Program-made: the position numbers and the translations under genes
The notes under the pieces: generated by a model
Told to the model about the DNA's origin: nothing
Seen by the model: only the letters and a program-made list of their open reading frames with translations
The model's database searches: none
Shown: positions 12,260 through 22,351 of the stretch, piece by piece
How positions within the stretch are numbered: the stretch's first letter is position 1
Layout: every line of letters begins with the position of its first letter
Assembly (NCBI GenBank): GCA_946807835.1
Contig: OX327683.1
Location: 31,431,001-31,495,000, forward strand
Source of the DNA: Ailanthus altissimus
Taxonomy: Eukaryota > Streptophyta > Magnoliopsida > Sapindales > Simaroubaceae
Direction of reading: 5' to 3'
Length of the DNA: 64,000 nucleotides

Positions 12260-12891
12260 CAGACCCAATCTTCTTTCTTAATATTTCAATCTTCTTTGTT
12301 GCAGACTCAATTGACAGTCCTTTTATCAAAATGCTAGCTAGCTGATTCTCTGTTTTACAATGCACAAGATTTACTTCATTATTTTTTTAAACATCTTTAA
12401 CAAAAAAAAAAAAAACTTGATCTTGAAATGTTTGGTCTTGCCATAAAACACTGAATTATTAGATATTGCAATGACAGTTTGATTATTAAAAATTTTGTTA
12501 CCTTGTCTTGAGCCATCTTTAAATTTGTAATAAACTTCTTTATTCATTAAGCCTGATTTATTGCCGTTGCAGCTGCAACATATTCTGCCTTCGCAGTATA
12601 TTAGGCTACCATATCTTACTTCGTTAAATTTCAGCAAAAACATCTTGAACTTAAGTTGAAAAAGTAACCCTAAGTGCTTCTCATATTATCACTTGATCCT
12701 ACCCAATCACTATCAGCATAACCATACAAATTCAGCTCATCTTTTTTCTCAAATTTCATCTCAAGCTTTAGAGTTTCCTTCACATACCTGAGCACTCTCT
12801 TAGCTACCTTATAGTGTAGCTCACTTGCACAATACATGTATCTAGACAATAAGCTTACAAAAAATATTATATCAGGTATGGTTACTGTCAA
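12260..12891 (-). pseudogene. Copia A RNase H remnant
   Basis: Minus-strand fragments in several frames match the end of a Copia polyprotein. PDIIFFVSLLSRYM and the ADSDWVGS motif (12670-12891) open the RNase H domain. NNQTVIAISNNSVFYGKTKH (about 12400-12500) and HCKTENQLASILIKGLS (about 12300-12365) close it. The frames are broken by stops, so no functional product is expected. Confidence 0.85.
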
Positions 12892-12899
12892 ATACAGTA

Positions 12900-13860
12900 A
12901 GCAACCTATAATGCTTCTGTATAATCCTTTAATAACCTTATCTGCTCCATCATCTTACTAAACTTTTCATTTTGGTTCGAAGGAGTGCTTCTCCTATATT
13001 GAATTTCTTTAGCACTTCTTTACCATATTTTTGTTGTTCAACAAAGATTCCTTGCTGTGATTATTGAATCTCTATTCTTAGAAAGAATGCAATTTCTCTT
13101 AGGTCAGTCATCTCAAAAATTAGGGGTGAACATTATTCCTGAACCTGATCGATCTCGAAATTTTGGATCGGGACGGGAACGAGAATTTTTTGACCCGACC
13201 CGAACTGTCCCGACCCGAACTATCCCGAATTATCCCGAACCCGTCCCGAACCGAACCCGAATCCGAATCAAAATAATGTCGTTTCAAAATAATTTTTTTT
13301 CAAAAAATAAATCGAGATTTTCCGACTTGACCCGTCCCGACCCAAAATGTGTCCCGATCGGGATATATTTCAGCGTTCCGATCGAGTTCGAGTAAGGGTT
13401 GAGAATTTTTGAACCCAACCCGAATCTGAAATTGCCCACTCCTATCAAAAATATTAAACATTTGTATTTTAAATTGCTTCATCATATTTGCATTGCTGCC
13501 AGTTACTAGTAAATTATTAACATAAAGTGAAACAACTATCAAATCATCATTAGCAACTTTGATATACAAAGTTGATTCACTTAGACTTTTTTTTTTAAGC
13601 ATATGCTTTACAAATGTTCATCAATCCTTTTATACAGGCTCTTGGAGCTTGCTTCAATTCATACAAAGCTTTCTTTAACAAGTACACCTTCTCTAGATCA
13701 GTAACAAACCTCTTAGGTTGTTCAACAAAAATTTCTTTATTCAAATAGCCATTTAGGAAGGCAGATTTTAAATCAAGTTTGGTAGATTTTCCACTATTTT
13801 TGTCCTGTAAGAGCTAACAACCATCTGATAGTGTCAAATTTTGCTACTGGTGCAAATGTC
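12900..13860 (-). pseudogene. Copia A reverse transcriptase remnant, split by a MITE
   Basis: The minus strand encodes the catalytic-loop region as YVNNLLVTGSN. The usual YVDD is altered to YVNN, which removes both catalytic aspartates of the loop. Shortly after FNIFD the frame is cut by the MITE at 13121-13444. Upstream reverse-transcriptase parts can be followed in broken frames to about 13860. It is inactive. Confidence 0.8.
13121..13444. mobile_element. hAT-type MITE, 324 bp, with perfect 8-bp TSD
   Basis: The element starts TAGGGGTGAACATTATTCC and ends with the imperfect inverted repeat GGAATTGCCCACTCCTA-like sequence (plus strand AAATTGCCCACTCCTA). It is flanked on both sides by the identical octamer TCAAAAAT (13113-13120 and 13445-13452). 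The interior is rich in CCCGACCCGAACC and its complement, typical of short non-autonomous plant elements with TAGGGGTG ends. No transposase is encoded. It interrupts the reverse transcriptase of Copia A, so it is the younger insertion. Confidence 0.9.
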
Positions 13861-14245
13861 TTTGAGAAGTCTACACCATATAATTAAGCATACCCTTCAA
13901 CCACTAACCTTACCTTGTGTTTGTTTATAGAACCATTAGTATTAAACTTGGTTCTATAAATCCACTTTACACAAATGAGCCTTTTATGCAACGGTTTGTC
14001 TCCTAGCACCCAATTTTGGTTCTTTTCAATCATCTTAATCTCCTCCTCTATTGCTGCAATCTATTTTGGATCCTTAACATCATTATTGTACCTTGTAGGC
14101 TTAAATACTACCATATTACACCTTTGATAAATATCAGCTAATGCCTGGTGCTTTTTATAGGTTCATCATCAATAATCTTATTAAACTGCAACTCTGAATC
14201 ATTATCTTCTACTCTAATCTGTTCTGGTTTTTCTTTATTCTAGTT

Positions 14246-15030
14246 TCACCTTGCATTCTCATTAAATATGATATCCCTGCTTACAATGATTCTTCCTATT
14301 AAAGGTTGGTAAATTTTGTAGCCCTTGGTAAGATTGTTATGACCAAGCAAGATCCCATATTCTGCCTTTTGATCTAGCTTCTCTCTGTTTGTTGTTGGAA
14401 AAAGGGTAAAGCATAAGCAACCAATTTTTTTTAAATTATCAACAAAAGTTTTAAAACCATACCAAACTTCAAAAGGTGTTTTTTCATTTAAAGCTTTGGT
14501 TGGTAACCTATTCAGCAAGAATACAATAGTATTCACAGCCTTAGCCCAAAATTTCTTTAGCATTTTCTTTTCAAACAACAAACATCTAGCCATTTTTATT
14601 ATAGTCATATTTTTCTTCTCACTAACTCCATTTTGCTGAGGAGTATAGGTTGTAGTAAGCTAATGTTCAATTTTTGCAACTTCATAAAACTTGTTAAACT
14701 TGTCAACATGTACTCAGTTCTATTGTCTGATTTGATCACTTTAATATTGCAGCCACTTTGATTTTCAATCCATAGTTTGAATTTTCAACATACATCAACA
14801 ACCTCAGACTTTTGTTTGAGAAAGTAAACCCAACACATTCTATTAAAGTCATTTATAAGAACCATAAAGTACTTGTTACCACTTAATAATGGAGTTTTCA
14901 TAGGTCCACACACATCAATGTGAATTAAGTGAAGCTTCTCTATTGCTCTCCATGTTTTGTTGCTTAAAAATTGTAATTTGGCTTGTTTTCCAAGCTAACA
15001 AACTCCACATACTGCTGCTCATTCTTTAGT
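14246..15030 (-). pseudogene. Copia A integrase remnant
   Basis: The longest open part (14246-14608) contains MARCLLFEKKMLKKFWAKAV and VFLLNRLPTKALNEKTPFEV, followed by LLGHNNLTKGYKIY and the SRDIIFNE terminus. This is the C-terminal half of a Copia integrase. Further integrase-core sequence continues in broken frames to about 15030. The full catalytic core cannot be read in one frame. Confidence 0.85.
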
Positions 15031-15330
15031 GAAAGTCATCCCTTTAACCACCTCATTTTTCTGTATATATTGTAATGTAGAGTAATAAAAATACCCCAAC
15101 CTTTTGTGCCATAGTTCTGCCTTGTCCAAGGTACATGTATATGCACTGGATACTTATTTATTCTAACTCAATTTGAAGCTTTTGCTGTTCATATTTATAG
15201 AGAACAACATAACTTCATTTGAGTCAGCAATTACACATATTTTATTTTTAAATATAATTGAATAACATTTCTCAAGCATTTATCCCACACTCACCAAATT
15301 TTGATCAATTTTTGACACAAATAAAACGTC

Positions 15331-15764
15331 TTAGATTAGTTTAATACATATTGAGCCTTTTATTACAACAGTTCCTTTACCTTTCACCTCAAGGTATTGT
15401 CCATTGTCAATCTTGACTCTTGACACTTTTGATTTGTTCACTTCTTTGAATAGAGATTCATCAAAGGTTATATGGTTTATACAACCACTACCTATAAGCC
15501 AATCATCACATGAGTTGCTTCTTGAAAAATATGATGCAACAAAAAGTTGCTCCTCTTGGTTTTCATCCACTGCTTGAGCTTGGTGTCCTTCATGTTGCTT
15601 GGTTTTACACACCCTCTTTATATGCCCTATTTGTTTGCATGCCCTGCATTGAATATCAAGTCTAAACCAACAAAATCTTTGTAAGTGAGAAGTTTTCTTA
15701 CAATGAGGACATGGAGGGTGTTTAGCATTACTACTTTTATTGTTCCTGGTTTCTCTTTTCTTGT
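15331..15764 (-). pseudogene. Copia A zinc knuckle and protease remnant
   Basis: The minus strand reads CPHCKKTSHLQRFC and then CRACKQIGHIKRVC, two CCHC zinc knuckles. After these comes the protease active-site region WLIGSGCINHIT, where the usual Asp of DSG is replaced by Gly. The upstream gag part is separated from it by the 1.58-kb insertion at 15765-17340. Confidence 0.85.
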
Positions 15765-15862
15765 AGTTCTTATAATACACGTGTAATATATATATATATT
15801 GGTTAGTGGCATTGAAAAAAAAAAAGAGAGAGAGAAAATAGAAAAGAAATGAAAAGGTGGCT

Positions 15863-15864
<2 letters not shown>

Positions 15865-15898
<34 letters not shown>
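15865..15898 (+). repeat. (AT)n microsatellite
   Basis: An uninterrupted AT dinucleotide run of roughly 34 bp lies inside the nested insertion. A second, shorter TA run lies near 15787-15800. Confidence 0.9.
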
Positions 15899-15900
<2 letters not shown>

Positions 15901-15919
15901 ATTTTGTATTGCTTCATTT

Positions 15920-16165
15920 GAAAAGAAGTAATCGAAACCGAGAGGAAAAGAAACAAAAGAAAACCGGAAGAGAAAGCCGAACAGAAGAAAGAAAAGAAAA
16001 GAAAGAAGAAAAAGAAAAGAAGAAAAGAAAGGAAAAAGAAAAGAAGAAAAGAAAGGAAAAAGAAAAAGAAAGGGAAAGGAAGAAAGCGGGAAGAAAGGGA
16101 AGGAGAAAAAAAAAAAGAAAGAAAAAAAAGAAGTAAAAAAGAGAAAAGAAAAAAAAAATAAATAG
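15920..16165 (+). repeat. Purine-only GAAAAG-rich tract
   Basis: About 240 bp are almost purely A and G on the plus strand, with repeated AAAAGAAAAGGAAAAGAAAA units. It gives an artefactual Lys/Arg/Glu-rich frame that should not be called a protein. Such mirror-like purine tracts can adopt triplex structure. Confidence 0.85.
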
Positions 16166-17344
16166 AAAATTTTAGGAAATTAGTTTGGGTAGTCAGAATT
16201 ATACTTAGTGGTTTAGCGGGTAATATTTTACGATATTAGAATATTTATATTTTAATATTTATAATACATATCGGTACTAATAATGTATTTTTACACCCTA
16301 TGATATAGGAGGTATGCCGATAGCGAGTAGATCTCAGAATCCAGACCTAGCTCAAGATTAACGCACTTTTGTGAGTGGATAACTATATATATTTTATATA
16401 TTTTTAATACAGCCAATTATGATTTAATTACGCGTTATCAGATTTAGTTATGATTTATTTTAAACAGAAAAATATTTATACTATTTAGTATATTCAGAAA
16501 TGTTTTAGAATTTATTATAGTACAGTTTATAATTATGTTCAGTATAGAAATAATTATTTCAGAATAATTATGGTCATGATATTATATTGTAGTAGTTTTT
16601 GAACCACCATATGCGTACCTTCCCCTTTAGTGTAGTTGCTCTGCGCATGCGTTAGACCAGTTAGTTTGCTCTGCCCGAGCGATGTAGCATTCTGCCAAGT
16701 TAAACCAGCTTAGATCTCCTGCTCTGCCTGTGCATGAGTTATTCCGCCAGGTTAGATCAGATTTTCTCCGGGTATAAATTTGGTGTGGTTTTCAGTATAT
16801 ATGTAGTATATGTTTCCAGAGCTATGTTACATATATTCAGCTTGATAATAGATCTTATGATAAACTGCACTTTCAGATTTTCAGATCCCAGTATTATATT
16901 ATGATTTTAATTTTACCACAGAGTTTATGACGGTTCATACTTTCAGTATAAGTTTATTGACTAATCAGTATACAGTTTCATGATTATTTTATCGTACAGA
17001 TTTATACGTGTACAATACATATAACGTATATGATATTTTCAGATTATGTCCACTCATTGAGCCACAAGCTCACCATTTTTCCTATTTTCCCTATTTTTCC
17101 CAGGTTGTCACAAGAATTGGTGCAGTGTGATACAATCATCACATTTTGAGGTTGGTCAACGTGCATAGCTGCATAAGCGTCTCGGTCTGTGTATTTGTAT
17201 ATGTTTTGTATATTGGAGCACATGTGTATACTTTTTGTTGAGGCAGGTAGCCTCATTATATCATATGTATGAGTAAAGAGTATGTTAGTCACATGTCATC
17301 GCAGGATCTGCCTCGATTCTCGAGGAGGGCTCGGGTCGGGTCTT

Positions 17345-18100
17345 GTCAATTCTTCTTACTCTATTGTTTCTTTCCTTTGTAACCTTATTGAGTTTGATCA
17401 GGTTCATTCACCTGAAATGCCCCCTCAATGATTTTCTATTTTTTATAGGCTCTTCTTTACTTTTGAGCTTGCAATGCATTTGTTAGTTCTGCCAAGGTTA
17501 TCTTTGACAGGTCCTTAGATTCTTCAAGTGAAGAAATTTTGATTCAAATCTTTCTGGCAAGGTTACTAGTATCTTTTCTATCACTATTTTATCAAGAAAT
17601 TCTTCCCTTAACATTTTGATTTTGTTGACTACAATTTAAAGTTTGTCAGTGTAGTCCTTAATCCCTTTTGTCTCTTTCATTTTTTGAACTTCAAATTCTC
17701 TTCTAAGATTGAGAACTTGCAGCTTTATTTTTCATTTCCATGATACTCTTGCTTCAGTAGGTTTCATGCATCTTTTACTGTTTCACGAACCATTATCTTT
17801 GTAAATATTACATCTGAAATTACAGAATAAATGCATGTCTTTGCCTTATATCTCCTTTTTCTTTCTTCTCTATTGTTTTTGATTTGAGCAAGAGTTGGAT
17901 CCTCAGGATATGCAATCACCAAGTCACATTAGTCACAAGCTTACAAGACTCCATTTTCACAGTCCACACTTGATAGTTTTCTCTTGTGAAAACTGAAGTT
18001 GCAGACAAGAAGCTGTTTCTTAACATTGCTTTGTTTTGTAATGTGTGTTTGTGTTTAGTTTGCTATCACACTTAAATCACTCACACACTTCACTGGTCCC
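17345..18100 (-). pseudogene. Copia A gag remnant
   Basis: Read on the minus strand, broken frames at about 17430-17650 encode a Copia UBN2/gag-type stretch including LREEFLDKIVIEKILVTLPE and LEESKDLSKITLAEL. It directly follows the 5' LTR and primer binding site. Stops and a frameshift are present, so it is not functional. Confidence 0.75.
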
Positions 18101-18113
18101 TCAAGAAAAAAGG

Positions 18114-18125
18114 GCTCTGATACCA
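18114..18125 (-). other. Copia A primer binding site (tRNA-iMet)
   Basis: The minus strand reads TGGTATCAGAGC, the complement of the initiator methionine tRNA 3' end. It lies 3 bp inside the 5' LTR boundary at 18129. Confidence 0.9.
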
Positions 18126-18128
18126 CCT

Positions 18129-18417
18129 CGTTAGCCTTATAACTTAGAAAATAAATAACACAAACAGAAGTATTTTTGGGGCTTATATTTTTCATTGCTA
18201 TAGAATCTGAACTTATGCAGAAAAAGAAACAAAGATAACCAATAAATCAGCATAATATCTTCAACTGATTTTTGGATAACAAAACAAAGTTAAATTCAAA
18301 AAAATTAAATTAAAAAACTGAATCTCCAAGATTGCAGGATATCTTTGACTGCAGAATATCAGTTTTCTGGTTTTATTTTGCTCTTCAATTATGCAGAAAA
18401 TATAGAAACTGTCATCA
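18129..18417 (-). repeat. 5' LTR of Copia A
   Basis: It is homologous to 11955-12237. It starts TGATGACA on the minus strand. Its other terminus is mutated from CA to CG next to the primer binding site. The target-site duplication AAATT follows at 18418-18422. Confidence 0.9.
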
Positions 18418-18741
18418 AAATTCTTCAAGGAAGATGTGTAGGCTGTCACCACAGTTACTTTAGCTAACTATGAGTAATTGTTCTGGCTGTTTTCAGGGTC
18501 TTCACATCATGTTAATGCTTTCATTTTCCCTTTGTATACAAAATTTTGCATTGTTGTGTTCTGAACTGTTATCCCGGACTTCAGAGTCTCTATCTAGAAA
18601 TATAGAAGGGCACATCTATGAATTTTCAGACCACAATTCTATAACATGTATTTTATGCCAACAAGAAGGATTATATATCTGTGTATTGGTTGTCAGGATT
18701 GAAGGACCTTTTCCAAAAATATACTCCTTCCATATTCTGTA

Positions 18742-21731
18742 TTAAATGGAGCACTTCACAGTATGCTTTCGGCCTTCTTTACCTGCATAGGTAATACAAT
18801 AATGATGCGAGTCAGAATTTGTATTCTACATAAGCTGTTTGTTTTCATCCTCATATAGCCTATCAGCATGCCCGTTGGGATGATATACTGTGAAGTGCTA
18901 TTTAACATGTTATAGGGTGGTGGTATACAGGAGAGTAGTAAAGAGAAATAAATATTCAGATAGGATTGAAGGGTTATATGTAAATAATTACATAATTTGT
19001 AACACGGTTGCCTGAATGCCGGATCATCAGATGGTGCTGGAGGCTCCTGACCGAATATCATCTCACAGCTCATATCATCAAAATCTGTGAATCAAATGGC
19101 AATCTACAGTTATCTAACCTGTGTCTGATAGATGAGCTTCATTTTTAATTTATAACAGTTGCTATTCAGCTAGCTATAGAAAGTTGATACGCGGCTCTAT
19201 CTTTCCCAGCAAATGATTGGCACGTGGGAATGTAACTACCTTTGAACTTGGATGCTTTAAGTAAAAGGAGTTAATGTGTTCATGTTGGTATCATACACAG
19301 GTCAGGTTTCGGAAGATGATTGGCTTCATGGGATACAAAAGAATAATTTGTCTTCAATTACGTGATGGACTACATCACACTAATCATATGATTTGGGGTA
19401 ATTAATCTCAGGAATTCAGGTATCACTTTTATCTTTTCAAATATAACAAAATATATATGTATATTTTATTAACTCATATGCTAGGATTCTCACCTGTGGG
19501 GTCTGATTAGATGGGTCTACTTGCAGTTGTGCACCCTCAGTGGTGTACGTGGGCCCTTCATTTACATGATGAGCATAGCCTCCACATACTAGTGCAGGTA
19601 CTGTTACTCTTTGAATTATGATTCTTTTCTCTTTTGCTGCTCTCTAATTTGGTTTTGTATAGTAAATTTACTTCAAGAGAAAATTCACTGTGTTTGATCT
19701 ATTGACAACTGTTCCATTTTAGTGTTCTTATTTGTTATTAGTGGAGACATAGTAGACCTTCCGAGTAATTAACCATTCTTTTCCAGTAAATTTCTATTTT
19801 GTTGTAGGAAAATGAAGTGTATCTGCATGTTTTGTTCCTTAATTTCCAAATAGTCCTTTGTTTTTCTCTCTCAGAAGCAGTATGCACCAGCAACCATAAC
19901 TAATTACTCGCTGCATATGTAACACTTACCAGGGACCATGTTGACCGGCATTCCCAGGGAGTCCCTGATAAAGGTTTGAGATGGCATCTTACATAGATTG
20001 GCGCACATCCCCACACAATTACTCTCCTCCAGGAACCTGCAAAATTTTAGAAACAGTGTTGAAGAATAAAGCAATTTTCGTGTATGATCTAAGAATGACG
20101 ATAATGTATGTCATGATAGAGTGGAGAAGACTCAAAAGTCCAGCAATAGCAAAATCATTGGAGCAGATTATTTGAGGCACAAAAGTGTATTGAAGTGGTT
20201 TGTGGACCCCTTGTTTGGGTTAATATGTAATATGGAATTCCAGAGACTTTGTCTATTTACCTGCACTTTTTAATATGGACTACATTCTTTTCTGTACTGC
20301 CATTAAGCTCTGATTCCCTAACCTGGTAGCAAAAGATAACAATATGGTTCCTGTTAGATCAACTTTACAAATTCGCTGAGGCAATTGTAGCAATGTGCAC
20401 GTCTTACTAAGTGTTAAGTGTTCATTCTGTAAGTAAAAAACCCGCAGGCTAATAATCCTGAGAATTCTAGCAAGGCTAAAAGTTTTCTCAGTTAATCAAC
20501 TTTCTGCATCAATCGCCTGTACATATCCGACCTGGCCGGAATATCCTAAAAAATATTCTCATCCAAATAAGAATAGACAAAGCACACTTATAATTATGGA
20601 CAATGGAACTAATTTCTTCTGCCTGCCTGCTTTTAGGGTGTTGGTTTTGCCATGATGGTCAGCTCAATTTTGAACCCATAATTAGTAAGATAATGTAAAA
20701 TCCATCAATATTTATTCTCACCTCGCAGGGTCCGACTAGCCAAGCAAAAAATATAGTGGTGAAGACGGCAAAAAATTCTCTTGCGAATTTAGATTGCGGT
20801 AGCGTCATCCTTATCTGGTTTTCCTCACCACAACATCAATACTATATCATTATTTTAACAAATCAAAACATAATATGAAACAAAATGACATATGGGACGA
20901 GAGGGAAATTCCAGAGTGAACCTAGCAATAGCAGACATGGATCCATGCACGACAAAACGGCAATCGTGCTTCACGTTTAATTATTAGGGGTAATTTTCTC
21001 TCCGCAGTTGCAGTAATTTTTTATTTACAAGATTAATATTACATCAGTATGTCTGAATGATGATACAGATATTCTGATTACAATTGATTTTTCAGTAGAA
21101 AATGCTGCAGCTTTGTAATGATTAAGTGGACCTCCATGCATTGAGTTTCTGATTATGAATCATTTGAACAAATACTGAAAGAATAACAAAGGCAGCAATT
21201 AACAAGAAGAAGAAAATGAACTTGCCATGGTGAGGATTGGCCTTGGAAAGGCTTTCTCCAGAGCCTGAAGAACAAGTTCACGTTGTTGGACAGGATCGAA
21301 GTTTCGTAAAACTGTCCTAGCTGCCTCCACCATCCCCTCATAGTCACTCTTGTTGTTCCTTATTCCTGCATATATACGTAGACCATTTTTTTATTTTTCT
21401 TCAAGAGATAAAAAAATATTAGAAAGTAGAGAGTACAGATAATGAATGATATCGTGATAAATGAAATAAAACCTGTTGCTGCCTGGACACACTGAGATAA
21501 ATGGTTAATGGCCATTCCATCAAACCAGTTATCATTATAAGCCGTTTTCTGTGCGACCTCAACCTTGTTTCCCGCTGGCTTTGCAATATTTATCATATCT
21601 GTTGCTAGGTTGTCCATTGGCCTTGTGACCACAGCAACAACACGAGAAAATCTAGGCTTAGGAATATGCTGCCTCTGGCGAGCCAGCGCCGCGGAAGAGC
21701 TGCCGTTTAGAGCAAGTAGCTTGGCTTCCAT
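18742..21731 (-). CDS. D27: Beta-carotene isomerase DWARF27-like, chloroplastic, 7 exons
   Basis: Exons on the minus strand, in order: 21473-21731, 21226-21365, 20722-20814, 20261-20322, 19930-20036, 18992-19084 and 18742-18782. Phases agree throughout and give 264 aa. D27 is the plastid iron-binding isomerase that converts all-trans- to 9-cis-beta-carotene, the first step in strigolactone synthesis. The N-terminal 40 or so residues look like a transit peptide. Conserved blocks follow: [91 protein letters not shown] and [12 protein letters not shown]. Intron 2 uses a GC donor (ATG|GCAAGT) and the other introns are GT-AG. The length equals that expected for D27. A D27-like paralogue cannot be excluded. 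Confidence 0.92.
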
Positions 21732-21739
21732 ACGAGTGA

Positions 21740-22171
21740 CGTAGAGAGATATTTACGTTTAAATAAAGTGAAATAAACAACTAGTTGTAAGGAAACGCGA
21801 TATGTAAAAACAAAGTGTGCATGAAGAGCATCTTAAGCAAGGGTCATGGCGGAGATACTAAAGTTTGTTTGTAATTTTCCAATCGTAGACATTCCTCCTT
21901 GTACTCAAAGATGCCTTTTTACAACTAGCTCTTGTAGCTACAAGCAATTCTATTTCTTTGAGATCAACCAAGTGGAAAATTTTAAAACTCGTTTTTTTTC
22001 TTTTTTTTTTTGTGGCCTAGTGATATCAGCCGCTTTCTTGCATTATTAGAAAATTTCAGCCATATACTCCGAATGTATACTAATTCCACCTATCAACATG
22101 CATGTCCCTAATAATACATAACATCAAGATAATTTCAGTTAACTTGTGTCTCTGCTCCTCTTAATTTGAAG
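21740..22171. promoter_or_regulatory. D27 upstream region
   Basis: This is sequence upstream of the D27 start codon. No conserved element can be pinned down by eye and no gene is seen. A short open frame at 21846-22049 on the plus strand has no recognisable motif. Confidence 0.35.
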
Positions 22172-22351
22172 AATAATACTACACATTTTAAATTGTATAT
22201 TAAGTTATATGTTAAATAATAATGTATTAAGTAATTATTAAGTAATTAAATAGTATAAATTTTAAAATTATCTATTACATTTGAATGAATATTTGACACA
22301 TCATTATTTAGATATAATTTAAAATACAAAATTAAAATGTGTAACATTATT
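22172..22351. mobile_element. MITE with about 39-bp terminal inverted repeats
   Basis: The left end AATAATACTACACATTTTAA pairs with the right end, which reads AATAATGTTACACATTTTAA in reverse complement. Similarity continues for about 39 bp. The 180-bp element has no coding capacity. Its interior (AAGTAATTATTAAG, ATTTTAAAATTA, ACATCATTATTTA) parallels the element at 10388-10546. The target-site duplication was not resolved. Confidence 0.75.

Larger units (their letters stand above)
15765..17340. mobile_element. LTR-like insertion (probable solo LTR) nested in Copia A gag
   Basis: This 1576-bp non-coding stretch separates two parts of the Copia A gag. A perfect 6-bp direct repeat TCTTGT lies at 15759-15764 and 17341-17346. 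Removing one copy plus the insert restores the gag reading frame across the join. An alternative reading has LTR-style TG...CA ends at 15762-17348 with a 4/5-matching duplication. Contents include (AT)n, a purine tract, degenerate TA-rich sequence and a GAGCCACAAGCTCACC block. There is no open frame, hence a solo LTR is the likeliest interpretation, not proven. Confidence 0.65.
11955..18417 (-). mobile_element. Copia LTR retrotransposon A, degenerate, with nested insertions
   Basis: A complete element by its ends. The 3' LTR is 11955-12237 (283 bp) and the 5' LTR is 18129-18417 (289 bp), clearly homologous to each other. They are flanked by a perfect 5-bp direct repeat AAATT at 11950-11954 and 18418-18422. 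A primer binding site for initiator tRNA-Met (TGGTATCAGAGC on the minus strand, 18114-18125) lies just inside the 5' LTR. On the minus strand the internal order is gag (about 17350-18100), zinc knuckle and protease (15331-15720), integrase (14246-15000), reverse transcriptase (about 12900-13800) and RNase H (12260-12890). This Copia order has many stops and frameshifts, so the element is dead. The 3' flank of the DWARF27 gene begins only 320 bp beyond it. Confidence 0.92.

Noticed and set aside
13057..13395. 112-codon frame rich in Pro/Arg/Thr
   Set aside because: It is produced by the CCCGACCCGAAC-type repeat of the MITE and crosses its boundary. Similar spurious frames are typical of such elements.
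15849..16136. 95-codon Lys/Arg/Glu-rich frame
   Set aside because: It is a translation of a purine-only repeat inside a nested insertion, with no domain content.
18756..19073. 105-codon frame taken as a separate gene
   Set aside because: Its first 31 or so residues are D27 exon 6. The rest is intron 6 readthrough, and a GT-AG splice restores the conserved family C-terminus.
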